Below are positions 42,601 through 52,668 of a stretch of 64,000 nt of DNA, one piece after another (within the stretch, counting starts at the first letter, position 1; every line of letters starts with the position of its first letter). The translations under genes and the position numbers were made by a program. The DNA is taken from positions 1,426,001-1,490,000 of the forward strand of contig NC_092669.1 in NCBI RefSeq assembly GCF_032118995.1. Reading direction: 5' to 3'. Origin of the DNA: Asterias amurensis (lineage: Eukaryota; Echinodermata; Asteroidea; Forcipulatida; Asteriidae). The notes beneath the pieces are model-generated. The model did not search any database, was not told the origin of the DNA, and was given only the letters and a program-made list of their open reading frames with translations.

Positions 42601-44279
42601 AATAATCTTATTAAAATTAATTTAAAAACAGGTCAAATTATTTGTGAGAGCAAATTGGAAAATTTAACATGATCTTTATTTAGGTAATTTTTTAGTCTAC
42701 GGTTTATTGTAAGCATTGGACATCGAAGTATTCTCAAGTACGAAGAACATTTGTATGAATTTGTTTTTATTGTTTTACTTAACAACAAAAAAACACTTTA
42801 AAATCGACTGTTAAAAATATTAACTTTTTATGTATTGCCTTCAAATCTACAGTGGGGAGGGTTTACGTGCGATCGCTTAAGTTATTTTATCATGTATAAA
42901 CATTGCCTGTTTGTACTTTTAATATTAAATATTCATAAACACAATACATCGTACCGATAACCGAAGTTCCCAAAATCTTCCCACTTTCGTCCAGAAAAAA
43001 ACCCAACAAAAAGTAGACATCAAAATAGTTGCAACATCCATGGAGAAGCATACGGCATTTTACGGTATTTTTTTAATTATGTGTACGGAATGGTCGGTGC
43101 CGGCGTCTGTTTTGTGAAGAAAAAAATCATTTAAAAGCAGCAAAAACAACTGCGCCTTTGTTAAACCATGGAGGTGTTGCATTCGAGAACCCAAGTATTT
43201 CTTGAAATTTGAACCCGCAAAAAAAACCCCGAAGCAACCGCGCATTATATTTGACCAATAAAACCATGGAGCAAAACTAGATCGCCCACCGATCGCCCGC
43301 AAAAAAAAACAAGCCCCAAATAACAAAAAAATTAAGCAAAATCAGGACGGAAGAACCATACAAATCCCAATTAAATACTCCTTTTTGCTCATCCAGAGTA
43401 TCCTAACTTTGTAATTTTTGTTCAATGAAGCCTCACCGTCTCGCTCGTTTTTCGTAAACACGCTAGACTCTTTTCCCCACACGGAAATCTGCTCCGTTGA
43501 CGACGACCATGCTGCATGCTGCTGACAGAATGTGTTTTGCTTTGTGGTCTTTTGTCAAGGCGATTGAAGCTAGTTTTGTAAGCTATCGCGTACTTTCACC
43601 AATAGAGGGCGTCTATTCTCACGCTATCGAATATTCTGAAACGCCCTCTAGCGATCAATGTTTCTTACACTTTTTGGCACACGTGAACTAATACGAAGAC
43701 TACAAGCATTTACGTTGCATGATGGGATTTTGCGCTGTGTGTACATGTGTATGTGTTATCGTGGGAAGTTTGCCAGCGTTCAGCGGCACTTCGGGTGATG
43801 TTTTTACGTTTTATCCAATATGAATGTTTTTATGTTTTATTCGAGCCTAAAAATATTTAAATAATAGTCATAGTTCTGTAGTAGCGCTGCCGATATTTTT
43901 GACTGGTCAGCCGGACCAGTTGGCAAGGTGTTTCAGCTGGTCCGCCGCGATTTCTACTGGCATTTGGCCAGCGGACCAGCGTTAAGGTCGAACCCTGGAC
44001 TAACAACACTACTAGTGCAGTTTGGGGCGTCTATGACGCAGTGAACACGTAGGTTGTGTGGCATGTTTGTCCGACAGTCGGGTATTTTAAGCAAAAGTGA
44101 CGTCATTAGTGCTAGGTGCTTTTGTTTCTCATCACCCAGGAGTAAGTGGATGGATACTTTGGTTTCATTTGTAATTTTGAATATGTTTTCTCTTTTGTTT
44201 TTGCAGCTATGCAAAGCTTCGTTTTGATGAATACTTCACTAGGAAGGACGGGTTCTTGGCACTTCAGCTACCAGAGTAA
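36698..44279 (+). CDS. ETNK1: Ethanolamine kinase, tandem copy A
   Basis: Cytosolic kinase that phosphorylates ethanolamine with ATP, the first step of the CDP-ethanolamine (Kennedy) pathway. Exons: 36698-36823, 37934-38193, 38767-38907, 39841-39983, 40541-40785, 41396-41469, 44207-44279, giving 353 aa. Family hallmarks: FTDG...NKLIGG nucleotide loop, ALVRVYGKKTELLIDRE, the catalytic CHNDALLGNIVFNE (Brenner-type HxD...N), IDYEYASFNYQAFDI, and EFAG...DYSLYPD as in human ETNK1/2 rather than choline kinase. Copy A differs from copy B at about a dozen residues. Three are radical at conserved positions: K in FTDGK (I in B), K in CYKYLPG (E in B), and T in DIATHF, where the family has N. The frame is open and splice sites intact. 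Polyadenylation signal AATAAA at 44334-44339, 55 bp after the stop. Confidence 0.93.
37013..37068. repeat. Perfect hairpin in ETNK A intron 1
   Basis: ACTTCTAGAAACTATCAGG followed by CTCCC, a short GC loop, and GGGAG then CCTGATAGTTTCTAGAAGT. Stem of about 24 bp. Flanked by direct copies of TTGGATGAACATAA. The equivalent in copy B is 46383-46441. Confidence 0.9.
37132..37882. other. Copy-A-specific intron 1 insertion containing a foldback (family K)
   Basis: Absent from copy B, where ACAACTTGTA is joined directly to CTACACAATTAAATTCC. Contains inverted arms at about 37618-37862: CACAAGAGCAATT and AATTGCTCTCGTGTG, AAAGGTCCCTTGC and GCAAGGCCAAGGGACC. Insertion in A or deletion in B. Confidence 0.7.
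38375..38562. repeat. Family C foldback in ETNK A intron 2
   Basis: GGGCCCAATTTCATTCAGCT and AGCTCTATGAAATTGGGCCC. The orthologous insertion in copy B (46985-47175) predates the duplication. Confidence 0.85.
40045..40125 (+). repeat. tRNA-like SINE fragment (family M)
   Basis: GGTGGTCCAGTTGGCAAAGT as A-box region, then CGACCACCAGGACCCTAG. Shared with copy B at 48398-48480, so older than the duplication. Confidence 0.45.
40196..40422. repeat. Family C foldback in ETNK A intron 4
   Basis: Starts within the left arm (CAATTTGCTTAGCATGAAAT) and ends CAGCTCTATGAAACTGGGCC. Counterpart in copy B: 48738-48970, which keeps the left terminus. Confidence 0.8.
40940..41320 (+). mobile_element. tRNA-Leu SINE, copy-A-specific
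   Basis: GTGTCGTGGCCGAGTGGATA head, GCAAATCCCGGTCGTGAAAC, body ACCTGCGAGGGCAGAG, tail GAAAAGCGCTATATAAAAAC then (TTA)n. Missing from the same intron of copy B (49325-49538), so inserted after the duplication. Confidence 0.88.
41489..41914. mobile_element. Family J inverted-repeat element with family I nested inside
   Basis: Outer ends GGCCTCATCCAGGCTGC and GCTTGAATCGGACGAGGCC. Nested at about 41604-41792 is a second element with TAAGCCCGGTTCATACTTCC and GGAAGTATGAACCGGACTTA. Same nest in copy B at 49629-50062; family I alone at 62609-62785. Confidence 0.8.
41953..42275 (+). mobile_element. MITE A-related subfamily in ETNK A intron 6
   Basis: Shares TATAAAACATTGTGAGAAAC, GATGACCAATTGAGCC and GGATACACCAAGTGAGAA with family A but has a different centre. 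Copy B keeps the complete left end (50100-50455, AAGGGAAGGTACACGTTTGG). Confidence 0.7.
42303..43997. mobile_element. hAT-like non-autonomous DNA transposon, 1695 bp, copy A only
   Basis: Ends CAGGGGTTGCCCTTAAC and (inverted) CAGGGTTCGACCTTAAC with further subterminal inverted ACTGGTCCGCC motifs. Flanked by GACTA (42298-42302 and 43998-44002). The same site in copy B (near 50486) has one GACTA and no insert. No transposase frame is recognisable. Five-base target duplications and CAGGG ends suggest a hAT subgroup; the superfamily is inference. Confidence 0.85.
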
Positions 44280-45221
44280 GAATTCAACTTCTACAGTGGA
44301 TATCCCACCCTAGAACCCACCCCATCCCAAAACAATAAATACACAGTTTATGATTTTACTCTAAAATAACTGAAATAGATAATTAAGTTCCACGCTTTTA
44401 TCTTAAGGATCACGTTTTTTTTTACAGATAAACTTTCGCTCAGTACTTCCAAGTTGTGTACAATTGACAATTCTTAAAACTTGTTACTTTTCTCAGGGAT
44501 TTTAAAGGTATCTACCCAAGTAGTATTAGCGACTTTTTTAATAATCACTGCCTGTTAGTTAATTAAAAAATAAATAAATTACACATTTGTTTTTGGCTGA
44601 AGTTTTCCCGTGAGGATAAACACCAAGAGTAAATTTATTGCGCACAAGACATACTCATGGATTGTAATATTTTGTAAACACCATTTGTTTATGTATAATC
44701 ATCAGGTGCTGAATAATGTCCATGGTGTACCCCCTCCTTTTGTGTCCTGGGAATCTCATGTATTCTTTAGATTAAACAAAATATATATATTTGATATTGT
44801 TATTTTTTTTTTGAGGGAGACACCTTCTGCTTAATGTCTTGCTTAGGCATGGTAGTAATCAACAACACATAACTTGACATGGCTGGCTAAACTTTTAGAT
44901 TTTAAATTTTTGAGAATTTTTAGAAGACAACAGTAATTTTTACTGTTCTAGTTTTACTGTGGTCTTTTTCAAAACCACCGCTCCGGTTTGGGTACCGTCT
45001 CTGGCCCCACCAATATTTTTGACAAAGCAAACTTTTGGAACGGAGTTTCAATAAGGCGGACAGTACTTAGCCGGAACCAATCCTTAAGCCATGATTTTGA
45101 AAATGACCAATCTCAACAAATATAGTTGGACAATATTAACTCATGCCATGGCCTTTCCTTTGACACTTTTGATTAAGTGGTTGAAGCCGCTTGTGTTGTG
45201 GTCTTTTAAGAATTAAACAAT
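44280..45221. other. 3' flank of ETNK A
   Basis: Duplicated in copy B (50768-51655). Contains the AATAAA at 44334. No further gene was seen. Confidence 0.6.
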
Positions 45222-46073
45222 GTAAAAATGAGTGAAAAAGTGGTGGCGCCATACAGAAAGTTATCCATTTTGTCTCACGTAGGAATGGCCACTGCTCTGT
45301 AAGTGTAAATTCATGAATGGATGACGCATTGAATAATACGCATGGGACTCTGACAATACAATAATGAATTATTTTCTTGCTTACAAAAACTTAACTGCAC
45401 GTATTGCCATCATTCCACCAGCCTCACAATATACTAAACCATAGAAAAACACTCCTGTACACTTCATATTTGCAAAATTGTAGATAATTTTACGAAACAC
45501 GCAGAGAAAATCCCAACAAACCTCGTCCGTGTCCCGGAGCGGAATCTCCACATATCGCAGCTGCACGGTGGCCATCTTAGAAGTTACTCTAGACTATATC
45601 GTTCCCAGGTGTATTTGATTGAAATTTCTATCAAAAACTAATGGGGACGAGCGAGAATAGCACATTTAACGGGCACGATCGTGACCGAAACATTTGATGA
45701 GGCTAAGCAACTTCTGTAAATGTAAAATATTAACATTTTTTTGTAGTAGATGACTTCTGAGAGAAATATGTATACAATAAACCTTTTGAAATGTCTGTTT
45801 AGTTGTATTTTGAAATGATTTTTGTAAAAATGTACTCGTTTGTGACTAAAAGAATATGGCAGCCTTGAGACAAGGCTATACTACACACTAAAGTCTGGTC
45901 CCTAGACGTTTTGCATAACAGTAATTATGTATTCTCTGATTGGTGCCTAGGGATTTTTACAAGTTGGTTTGCCCTGCCCATCCCCCAACCTCCCAACCCC
46001 CAACAACCAAAAAAGTGTAACACAGTAATTTTGACAGCAATTTTGTCGTTCTTTAGCGATAGTTTTTGACAAA
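45222..46073. promoter_or_regulatory. Duplicated CTR9/ETNK promoter, with unit junction in a family H arm
   Basis: 45222-45266 is one arm of foldback H; 45268 onward matches 35867 onward. The segment 45576-46073 corresponds to the promoter at 36229-36697 and presumably drives ETNK copy B. Confidence 0.6.
45522..45575 (-). pseudogene. Orphan duplicate of CTR9 coding exon 1
   Basis: Encodes the same 18 residues as 36175-36228 (MATVQLRYVEIPLRDTDE) with the same ATG context and GTTTGT donor, but no CTR9 exon 2 follows on this side before ETNK A. It could only function by splicing over ETNK A to 34701. Listed as pseudogene because it is a partial duplicate, though its sequence is undamaged. Confidence 0.85.
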
Positions 46074-49000
46074 ATGGCAACTACAAGTAACGTTTTAAGA
46101 ATTGACCTGACTCTAGATGAGAACAAATTGGAGGAAGGTGCTCTGAAACTATTTGAAACAGTTAAACCAGGATGGAACCAGAAAGACATAAAGTTCAAGG
46201 TAGGGCCTAACTCGTTGTTAATAAAACAGCCTCAATCCGATTATAGTATTAATTATAAAAATATAATATACCGGTAGACCTACATGCTTTTGGTCTGTCA
46301 TGCCTGTTGCGCTGTACTGTTGTTTAGTTCTACCTCTATATTGGATGAACATATGTACAGCTACAGGAGTATAGTTTGATGTACTTCTAGAAACTATAAA
46401 GGCTCCCCGGGACGGGAGCCTTATTTTATAGTTTCTAGAAGTAAGTTGGATGAACATAAATCAGACATATGTACAGCTACAGTACAGGAGTACAACTTGT
46501 ACTACACAATTAAATTCCACCAACAAGCTAGTTCTTTGTTTTTTCCGTAGGTTTTTACCGATGGAATCTCAAACAAACTTATCGGCGGCTACCTCCCGGA
46601 AGATAAGAACACCATGGCCCTCGTCCGAGTCTATGGGAAGAAGACGGAATTGCTCATCGATCGGGAGGCAGAAATCAAGACGTTTGTCCTTCTTCATAAA
46701 GCTGGTTGTGGACCTCAACTGTACGCAGCGTGTAACAACGGTCTCTGCTACGAGTATTTACCAGGAATCATACTTGATACCAAAATGGTCCGAGAGGAAC
46801 GTATCTTCAGGTGAAATTTCATTACCTTTCATTTTCATTTCGATTATATATTTTGGTTGTGAAGCCAAGGACTCTTAGAAATGTGAACTTAATCACTGTA
46901 CTAGCCAAAAACCCGATGGAGAGAAGAAAAGGAAAGGACTTGTCAATTTTAGATGTGGGAGGAAAACCCCAGATTCCAAGGAGAACTCACAATTTCATTC
47001 AGCTGTTTTTAAAACACAAAAAGTTGCTCAGCACATCAAAATTATGCTTACCAGAAAAATGTTCCCAGCCAAACTACCATATGTACAATTTGTGACTGGT
47101 ATCCTGCTAACTTTTGCTAAGCAAAATTATTAAGCAATATTTTCTGCTTTAAAGCAGCTCTATGAAATTGGGCCTAGCTAATAGTAGGGGCTGAAAACTC
47201 AATTTACAAAGTGCCCCCCTCTGGAAGGAATCGAACCAGGGTAATAGAGGTGGAAGGTGAGGAGATACTACTGCAACACGACCAGTAACATTGATGGTGA
47301 GCCTACAGTAAAATCTATTTGGTGACTTTGTTTATAAAAGCTCTGCAAACTAAAATGATGTTTTATCTCGCAGGCTTGTGGTGAAAGAGATGGTAAAAAT
47401 GCACTCCATCAAGCCACAAGAGGGCGCTGTTCCACCTCCTTGCCTGTTTAAAACGATGGAGAGATATCTATCAATTCTACCAGAAAAGTTTGAGGATGCA
47501 AAAAAACAGGAGAGGTAAGACTTTGTTTTACTGCATTATTAAAGGAACACGTTGCCTTGGATCGGACGAGTTGGTCAAAACAAAAGCGTTTGTAACCGTT
47601 TTTTATATAATGCATATGGTTGGAAAGATGTTTTAAAAGTAGCATACAATGATCCACACAAGTTTGCCTCGAAATTGCGTGGTTTTCCTTCTACTGTGCG
47701 AACTATCACCGTCGGCCATTTATGGGAGTCAAAATTTTGACCCCCATAAATGGCCGACGTGTTAGTCGACGAGGTAAAAGGAAAACCACGCAATTTCGAG
47801 GCATGTTTGTGTGGATCATTGTATTCTACTTTTACAACATCTTTCTACCCATATGCATTTTATAAAAAACGGTTACAAACGTTTTTCAAAGACCAACTCG
47901 ACCGATCCAAGGCAACGTGTTCCTTTAATCAACATAGCCATCAATTATGCCCACCCACATGGGACAGACAGGTGTCTATGATGGCTCAAAATTTACATTG
48001 GATCACATGCCCAAGGCCAGTGTTTTTTTACATAGGCCCAGTTAATTCAAGACTGGACAAGTCCGACAAGCACATACTGTACCACCCCCAATATATGCTC
48101 ACTTGAGCTACAACCTCAGTTTGCATTTTGTATTGTGAATTTGATGAGTCAGACTTTTGAAAACGTGATCTCAAAATCTTTCCTACAGATATGTCCGTGG
48201 CATTGTTCCTCAATCCCAGCTCCATGAGGAGGTCAGTCAATTAAAGAGCGCCCTCCTTTGTCTAGAAACACCTGTCGTTTTCTGCCACAACGACGCACTG
48301 CTGGGCAATATTGTTTTTAATGAAACTGAAGGTGAGTGCAACTTTTGTAAGTCCGAGGAGGAGAGGGTAAACTTTTTATTACAGCCAATTTGAAAATTTG
48401 GTGGTCCGCGTGGCAAAGTAATGTCTTTCCTTGCTTTCGACCACCAGGACCCCTGTTCGAATTCCACCGGGGGCACTATGTGGATTGGGTTTTCAATCCC
48501 AACCGGATTGTGTGACGTGCCTTCCCCCTCTAGGACCCCGGTTCGAATCATACCGAGGGCGAGCCATGTTGTTGGATATTCAGTCCCTACCTTATTAGGT
48601 GGGTTTCCATGGAATCATTTTCTGGGTTTTCCCTCCCACATCTGAAACTGAATTTCCTTCCTTGTAATGATCAACAAAGCAAAAACACAGGGCACCAAGG
48701 CAATCGCTATGGGTGATGTGGGTTATTTTAAGGCATGGGCCCAACTTCATAGAGCTGCTAAGCAAAACAATTTGCTTAGCATGAAATTTATTCTTTGATA
48801 AAAACAGGAATTCCATTTGTTGCTTAAATTGCTTGTTACTGGTATTCAGCTGTTGTTTGCTTATCCTGAAAATCACTTGGAATATTGGTTGGTAATCCTG
48901 TTTTTATCAAGGCAAAAATTTCATGCTAATCAAATTTGTGTGCTTAGCAGCTCTATGAAATTGGGCCCTGGTGATTAAAATTGCTTTTCTGATAACCCTG

Positions 49001-50767
49001 GCTTCACAACCAGATTAGATAAAAAAAAAACTATATCCTTTTTTATCAAAACTTCTTGTCCCCCCCCCCTCCCTTGCAGGTACACTGAAATTTATAGATT
49101 ATGAATATGCCTCCTTCAACTACCAAGCCTTTGACATAGCCAACCATTTTGCGGAATTCGCTGGCGTCGAGGTGGTTGACTACAGCCTGTACCCAGATAA
49201 AGACCTCCAACTGAAGTGGCTGAGAGCATTCCTGGGCGCTTGGAGGGAAGCTCAAAACATTCCAGACGAAGTCACTGAGCGAGACCTCGAGGTTTTATAT
49301 GTCAAAGTCAACAAATTTGTCCTGGTAAGATGCTCATGAAACTATCATTATCACTGTAATAGGAATCTTCCCATTAGAGGCCAGAATAAGACATCCTTTT
49401 CGCCTTGCAACTCACACCTGTTATCTCTATGTAATTCCTTTTCCAAAAAGTAGACTATTTAAGGTGTTACTGTTTCAAATCCATTGTGTGTTTCACATTT
49501 TCAATCCTAATATGCGATTTTTTTTTATGTCTTGGCAGGCTGCCCATCTCTTCTGGGGGATATGGGGACTAATCCAATCTCACAACTCCACCATTGACTT
49601 TGATTTCTTAGAGTAAGTATGAAGGAGTATAAGGCCTCATCCAGGCTGCCGGCTACGGCTGTTGCTAAGGATGTTCTATACTTCAATGCATAAAGACTTG
49701 GCGATCCAGCCATAGCCGTAGCTGTAGCCGCCAATTCTGATGGTCTTAAGCCCGGTTCATACTTCCTGCGAATGCGAAGCGAATTTGACGTGAATTTGAC
49801 GTCACAACCCTCCTTTCGCAGCGATATTCGCAAGTGAGTTGAACAAAGTTGAACTGCTGCGAATAATTCGTTGTGAATTTGTGACGTCAACATTCGTATC
49901 ACATTCGCATTCGCAGGAAGTATGAATCGGGCTTAAGACTGATGGGAATTAATGGCTGTGGCTTTGGGCGGATTGCTGAAAAGGCCCATTCTAAAATGTT
50001 ATGGCTGCAGCTAATAGTATTGCAGTAGCCGAAGCAGCTTGAATCGGACGAGGCCTAAAATAAATCTTAAATAGTGTCATGTCCAAGTGGTCTTAGTGTC
50101 TTTAAAGGGAAGGTACACGTTTGGTAAACAAATACTAACTAAAAACAAATATTAACTTAAAAACTGACTTGGTAACGAGCTGTTGATAGTATCAAACATT
50201 GTGAGAACAGCTCCCTCTGAAGTAGCATAGATTTTGAGAAAGATATATTTTCTCATTAAAATAATAAAAGACTTCTAGCTAGAAGTCTTTTATTCCTATC
50301 TGAAAGCACACAAATTCGTCTAACAAGGGTGTTTTTTCTTTCATCATTTTCTCGCAACTTCGATGACCGATTGAGCCCAAATTTTCACAGGCTTGTTATT
50401 TTATGCTTATGTTGGGATACACCAAGTGAGAACACTGGTCTTAGACAATTACCAAACGCGTACCAAATTTTATGTTTACTCGCGACTAACAACACTACTA
50501 GTGCAGTTTGGGGCGTCGATGACGCAGTGAACTCGTAGGTTGTGTGGGGCATGTTTGTCAGACAGTTGGATATTTTAAGCAAAAGTGACGTCATTAGTGC
50601 TAGGTGCTAATGTTTCTCATCACCCAGGAGTAAGTGGATGGATACTTAGGTTTCATTTGTAATTTTGAATATGTTTTCTCTTTTGTTTTTGCAGCTACGC
50701 AAAGCTTCGTTTTGATGAATACTTCACTAGGAAGGACGGGTTCTTGGCACTTCAGCTACCAGAGTAA
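46074..50767 (+). CDS. ETNK1: Ethanolamine kinase, tandem copy B
   Basis: Second copy of the ethanolamine-phosphorylating kinase. Exons: 46074-46199, 46551-46810, 47374-47514, 48189-48331, 49080-49324, 49539-49612, 50695-50767. Lengths are identical to copy A (126, 260, 141, 143, 245, 74, 73) and give 353 aa. Keeps FTDGISNKLIG, CYEYLPG, CHNDALLGNIVFNE and DIANHFAEFAG, so it looks the more conventional copy, although PPPCLFK (W in A), WGIWGLIQ (A in A) and AFLGAWRE (V in A) are B-side changes. Introns are shorter than in A. A MITE family B insertion is unique to its intron 3. AATAAA at 50822-50827, 55 bp past the stop. The upstream region is the duplicated CTR9/ETNK promoter. Both copies are expected to be functional enzymes, with A the less certain. 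Confidence 0.94.
46383..46441. repeat. Hairpin in ETNK B intron 1 (counterpart of 37013-37068)
   Basis: ACTTCTAGAAACTATAAAGG then CTCCC, loop, GGGAG then CCTTATTTTATAGTTTCTAG. Both arms differ from copy A in a matching way. Confidence 0.85.
46985..47175. repeat. Family C foldback in ETNK B intron 2
   Basis: Right end GCAGCTCTATGAAATTGGGC; left end AATTTCATTCAGCTG is decayed relative to copy A. Confidence 0.75.
47539..47929. mobile_element. MITE family B copy 6, copy-B-specific
   Basis: ATTAAAGGAACACGTTGCCT to AACGTGTTCCTTTAAT in ETNK B intron 3, 25 bp after the exon 3 donor. Absent from copy A intron 3, so inserted after the duplication. Confidence 0.9.
48398..48620 (+). repeat. tRNA-like SINE (family M) with tandem B-box halves
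   Basis: GGTGGTCCGCGTGGCAAAGT, then two copies of AGGACCCC(T/G)GTTCGAAT about 80 bp apart. The second half is absent in copy A. Confidence 0.45.
48738..48970. repeat. Family C foldback in ETNK B intron 4
   Basis: GGGCCCAACTTCATAGAGCT at the left and AGCTCTATGAAATTGGGCCC at the right. Confidence 0.85.
49629..50062. mobile_element. Family J with nested family I, copy B
   Basis: As 41489-41914; nested I at 49743-49937 with TTCATACTTCCTGCGAATGC and GCATTCGCAGGAAGTATGAA. Confidence 0.8.
50100..50455 (+). mobile_element. MITE A-related subfamily in ETNK B intron 6
   Basis: Left AAAGGGAAGGTACACGTTTGG, right CAATTACCAAACGCGTACC, centre with an ACTTCTAGCTAGAAGT palindrome. Confidence 0.7.
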
Positions 50768-51668
50768 GAATTCAACTTCTACAGTGGATATCCCACCCTA
50801 GAACCCACCCCATCCCAAAACAATAAATACACAGCTTAAGATTTTACTCTAAAAGGACTGAAATAGATAATTAAGTTCCAGGCTTTTTTCTTAAGGATCA
50901 CTTTTTTCTTTTACAGATAACTTTCTCTCAGTACTTCCAAGTTGTGTACAATTGACAATGCTTAAAACTTGTTAATTTTCTCGAGGATTTTAAAGGTCAC
51001 TACCTACAAAAATCCATCAGTAGTAGTAACGACTTTTTTAATGACCACTGCCTGTTAGTTAATTAAAAAATAAATAAATTTCACATTTGTTTTCGGCTGA
51101 AGTTTTCCGTGAGGATAAACACCAAGAGTAAATTTATTACGCACAAGACATACTCATGGATTGTAATATTTTGTAAACACCATTTGTTTATGTATAATCA
51201 TCAGGTACTTTATAATGTCCATGGTGTACCCCCTCCTATTGTGTCCTGGGAATCTCATGTATTAAGATTAAAAAAATATATATATTTTTGATATTATTAT
51301 TATTTTCTTTTGAGGGAGACACCTTCTGCTTAATGTCTTGCTTAGGCATGGAAGTAATCAACAACACATAACTTGACATGGCTGGCTAAACTTTTAGATT
51401 TTAAATTTTTGAGAATTTTTAGAAGACAACAGTGATTTTTTACTGTTCTAGTTTTACTGTGGTCTTTTTCAAAACCACGGCTCTGGTTTGGGTACCGTCT
51501 CTGGCCCCACCAATAATTTTGACAAAGCAAATTTTTGGAGCGGAATTTTAAGAAGGCAGACAGTGCATAGCCGATACCAATCCTAAAGCCATAATTTTTG
51601 AAAATGACCAAAATTCAAGGTGGGGAATATTATTTCATGACATGGCCCTTACTTTCGCACTTTTTGTG

Positions 51669-52042
51669 AAAGGCAGTGGACACTATTGTTAATTACTCAA
51701 AATAATCATAAGCATAAAACCTTTCTTGGTGACGAGTAATGGGGAGAGGTTGATTGTATAAAACATTGTAAGAAACGGCTCATAGTTTTCGAGAAAGAAG
51801 TAATTTTCCACGAATTTGATTTTGAGACCACAAGTTTAGAATTTGAGGTTCTCGAAATCAACCATCTAAACGCACACAACTTCGTGTGACAAGGGTTATT
51901 TTTCTTTTATTATTATCTTGCAACTTAGATGACCGATTGAGCTCAAATTTTCACAGGTTTGTTATTTTATGCATATGTTGAGATACACCAACTGTGAAGG
52001 CTAGTCTTTGACAGTTACCAATAGTGTCCCGTGTCTTCAAGT
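51669..52042 (+). mobile_element. MITE family A
   Basis: GAAAGGCAGTGGACACTATT to AATAGTGTCCCGTGTCTTCAA, with a short internal deletion around the GGCTCCCTCT segment. Lies immediately beyond the end of duplication unit 2. Confidence 0.85.
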
Positions 52043-52262
52043 GGTAATCCTCTCATAGTTATGAAGAAGTAAACAATCTGTACCACACCATGAACTTTCT
52101 GTTTCATTTATATTTTTATTGCAGGAATAATATAAAGATAAATAAATGAATCTTGAAGATTCTTATCACAAGAAAATAACTTAGTGGAATGAGTCCTATG
52201 TAGAGTTAAATTACGACAAGAAACTGTTTCACAGTCTTTGATCAGTTTAAGTTATTCTTTCT

Positions 52263-52655
52263 TTAAAGGAACATTACAGAATTGGTTTTTGCTAACAAAA
52301 CAGTTGCTGGCAGTGTACTGGTCAGCGCTTTATGTAATCCATCATATACATTAACTGACAAACCTGTAGAAGTTTGAGATCGATCGACCATCTGGGTCAC
52401 GAGAGAATAGTGAAAAACCGATTACAAATTTTGCATTGCTTCGAGGCCAAAACAAGAATGAATAAACTGCTCATTGAGCGATAAACGCGAAACGCGAAAC
52501 TAGATTATTTATTTCTCATCAAATATGGCATTTCAGACAGAAATATTTGAAGGGATGTTTTCTACTATCATCATCATTAGACCGTTAGTTTGATGTAAAT
52601 ATGTGATCTTCTTGATTTTGGGTTCTTTAAAACAATTCTGTAACGTTCCTTTAAG
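52263..52655. mobile_element. MITE family G, full length
   Basis: CTTTAAAGGAACATTACAGAA at the left and TTCTGTAACGTTCCTTTAAG at the right. It ends 14 bp from the CUB gene stop codon. It holds a minus-strand AATAAA at 52508-52513. Confidence 0.85.
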
Positions 52656-52668
52656 TTTCTTACGTCAT

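Larger units (their letters stand above)
45268..51655. repeat. Segmental duplication unit 2 (orphan CTR9 exon 1, promoter, ethanolamine kinase B)
   Basis: Direct tandem partner of 35867-45221; collinearity ends near ACATGGCCCTT at about 51645, just before a MITE family A at 51669. Confidence 0.92.

Noticed and set aside
43060-43326. ORFs inside the hAT-like element, checked for a transposase
   Set aside because: No transposase motif or family resemblance; the element is non-autonomous.
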